Assembly (NCBI GenBank): GCA_029863355.1
Contig: JAOTVO010000161.1
Coordinates: 1 to 6,253 of the forward strand
Source: Candidatus Krumholzibacteriia bacterium
GTDB lineage: Bacteria; Krumholzibacteriota; Krumholzibacteria; WVZY01; JAKEHA01
DNA length: 6,253 nucleotides
Direction of reading: 5' to 3'
The position numbers and the translations under genes were made by a program. Positions 5,230 through 6,253 of this stretch are shown in pieces (within the stretch, counting starts at the first letter, position 1; each line of letters opens with the position of its first letter). The notes under the pieces are model-generated. The model saw only the letters and a program-made list of their open reading frames with translations. It was not told where the DNA came from and did not search any database.

Positions 5230-6253
5230 ATGATCATCCGCCCGCGCAAGCTCATCATCGGGGCCGCACTCCTGTGCTCGTCCCTCGCGCCCGCACTTGC
5301 GCAGGAGCGGATCCGCGTGGCCTACGACGACGGACGGGCTGCGGAGGACGTATCCGTCTACCACCTGAGCGACGAGGGCCAGGTGCGCTTCTTGCGCGCG
5401 AGCGACGTCGCCCGCCTGCTCCGTGCCACACAGTTCTGGAACGCCTCCAGCCGCAAGGCGGTGCTGGGCGTGGGACGCTCGCGCTTCGTCCTCACCGTGG
5501 ACACACGCGTGGTCGTCGTGGATGGCGAGCCCGTTCTCCTGCGCGCGCCCATCCGCTACGACGCCGGTTTCGTCATGATCCCCATGGAGTTCGTCCTCGA
5601 GGTGGCCTCGCAATACACGCCCCGTGTGTTCATCTGGGAAGAGGGCTCGCGCACGCTGCGCGTCGAGGGCGTGGGCTACAACGTGGGCGGCATCACGTTC
5701 GGCGCGGCGGCCAATCGCACCACGGCGACGATCGACCTGACCGAGCCGCTTCTCTACCACATGGACGCCAACACGCCGGGCCTGGTGCGGCTCAAGCTCT
5801 ACGGCGGCCGCGTGGATCCGCGCACGGTCGCCCTGCGCGAGCGGCGGGGTCTTATCGAAGGCGTGCGCGCGGAGCAGAGCGAGCGCGACGCCTATCTGTA
5901 CTTCGACGTAGCGCGCTCGGTGCGGCGAGTGCGCATCGACCGCAACGAGTCGCCGCACCAGGTGGTGCTCGTGCTCGAGAAAGGCGACCTCCCGGAGATA
6001 CCGGAACCCGAGTTCGAGGGCCAGGAAGTCGTGGAGATCGTCGACGAGAGCACCGCGGAGCGGCGCTCGCTGCGCATCGAGAAGGTCTGCATCGACCCCG
6101 GACACGGTGGCCAGGACCACGGCAAGGCCAGCCCCTCCGGCCTGCTGGAGAAGGACGTCACGCTGGCCCTGGCGCGCGAGATGAAGCGGCGGTTCGAGGA
6201 CGAGCTGGGCCTGGAGGTGGTCCTGACCCGCGATGACGATCGCCTCCTCTCCC
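5230..6253 (+). CDS. N-acetylmuramoyl-L-alanine amidase (Amidase_3), cut off by the window edge
   Basis: From the ATG at 5230 an open frame continues to the right edge (341 codons, no stop). Enzymes of this family cut the amide bond between N-acetylmuramic acid and L-Ala in peptidoglycan, working in the periplasm, often in daughter-cell separation. Residues 1-24 form a Sec signal peptide with a likely cut after ALA. About 40-140 resembles the copper amine oxidase-like N-terminal domain, a non-enzymatic fold often attached to cell-wall enzymes. About 150-250 resembles an AMIN domain, which directs amidases to the envelope. The catalytic domain begins near 285 with IDPGHGGQD, where H292 is a zinc ligand, and GLLEKD, where E307 is the second. 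The remaining ligands lie beyond the edge. GGAAG, 7 bases before the ATG, supports the start. The family is sure; the exact domain limits are estimates. Confidence 0.92.
   Translation, partial: MIIRPRKLIIGAALLCSSLAPALAQERIRVAYDDGRAAEDVSVYHLSDEGQVRFLRASDVARLLRATQFWNASSRKAVLGVGRSRFVLTVDTRVVVVDGEPVLLRAPIRYDAGFVMIPMEFVLEVASQYTPRVFIWEEGSRTLRVEGVGYNVGGITFGAAANRTTATIDLTEPLLYHMDANTPGLVRLKLYGGRVDPRTVALRERRGLIEGVRAEQSERDAYLYFDVARSVRRVRIDRNESPHQVVLVLEKGDLPEIPEPEFEGQEVVEIVDESTAERRSLRIEKVCIDPGHGGQDHGKASPSGLLEKDVTLALAREMKRRFEDELGLEVVLTRDDDRLLS

Noticed and set aside
5128..6120. 330-codon minus-strand open frame opposite the amidase
   Set aside because: The opposite strand encodes a signal peptide, envelope-targeting domains and the amidase zinc motifs in one frame, while this frame shows only a His/Asp/Ala-rich shadow product.
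5151..6236. 361-codon plus-strand open frame overlapping the amidase in another frame
   Set aside because: Arg/Pro/Gly-rich product without domains. The frame starting at 5230 is the real gene.
1..6253. CRISPR arrays, insertion sequences or phage genes
   Set aside because: No regularly spaced repeats, transposase or integrase sequences, or terminal inverted repeats were seen.

Overview
This is a GC-rich bacterial window (roughly two-thirds G+C by eye) carrying ordinary chromosomal genes. The gene families present (a TPR-associated TRAP transporter, a typical 2-Cys peroxiredoxin and a Gram-negative-style lipoprotein signal) suggest a diderm bacterium of the Proteobacteria/Desulfobacterota/Myxococcota type. 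The lineage cannot be fixed from this sequence alone.

The minus strand holds everything from 1 to about 4405. Reading in the direction of transcription, a tRNA-Leu(CAG) gene has its own sigma70-like promoter and a strong intrinsic terminator. It is followed by a compact four-gene operon: tatT (periplasm-facing lipoprotein), dctP (solute-binding protein), dctQ (small membrane subunit) and dctM (large membrane subunit). Together these make a TPR-associated TRAP transporter (TPAT type), which uses an ion gradient to take up a solute that a periplasmic protein has captured. tatT and dctP overlap by 14 bases and dctQ and dctM by 4. A GC-rich hairpin lies in the only intergenic gap, between dctP and dctQ. 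Beyond dctM, a promoter with a perfect TATAAT box drives a peroxiredoxin gene that runs off the left edge. Its reading frame meets an in-frame TAG at the position expected for the active-site Thr/Ser.

The plus strand holds the right-hand part. About 280 bases (4406-4682) without a recognisable gene include an A+T-rich patch with a dyad and short direct repeats. They separate the two divergent blocks. Then come smpB (trans-translation factor) and an exported N-acetylmuramoyl-L-alanine amidase (cell-wall hydrolase), which is cut off by the right edge inside its catalytic domain.

I found no clearly undescribed system. The points most worth a second look are the TAG in the peroxiredoxin active site, the replacement of the conserved ligand-binding Arg by Trp in the TRAP binding protein, and a partial direct repeat of the tRNA-Leu 3' end inside its own terminator.
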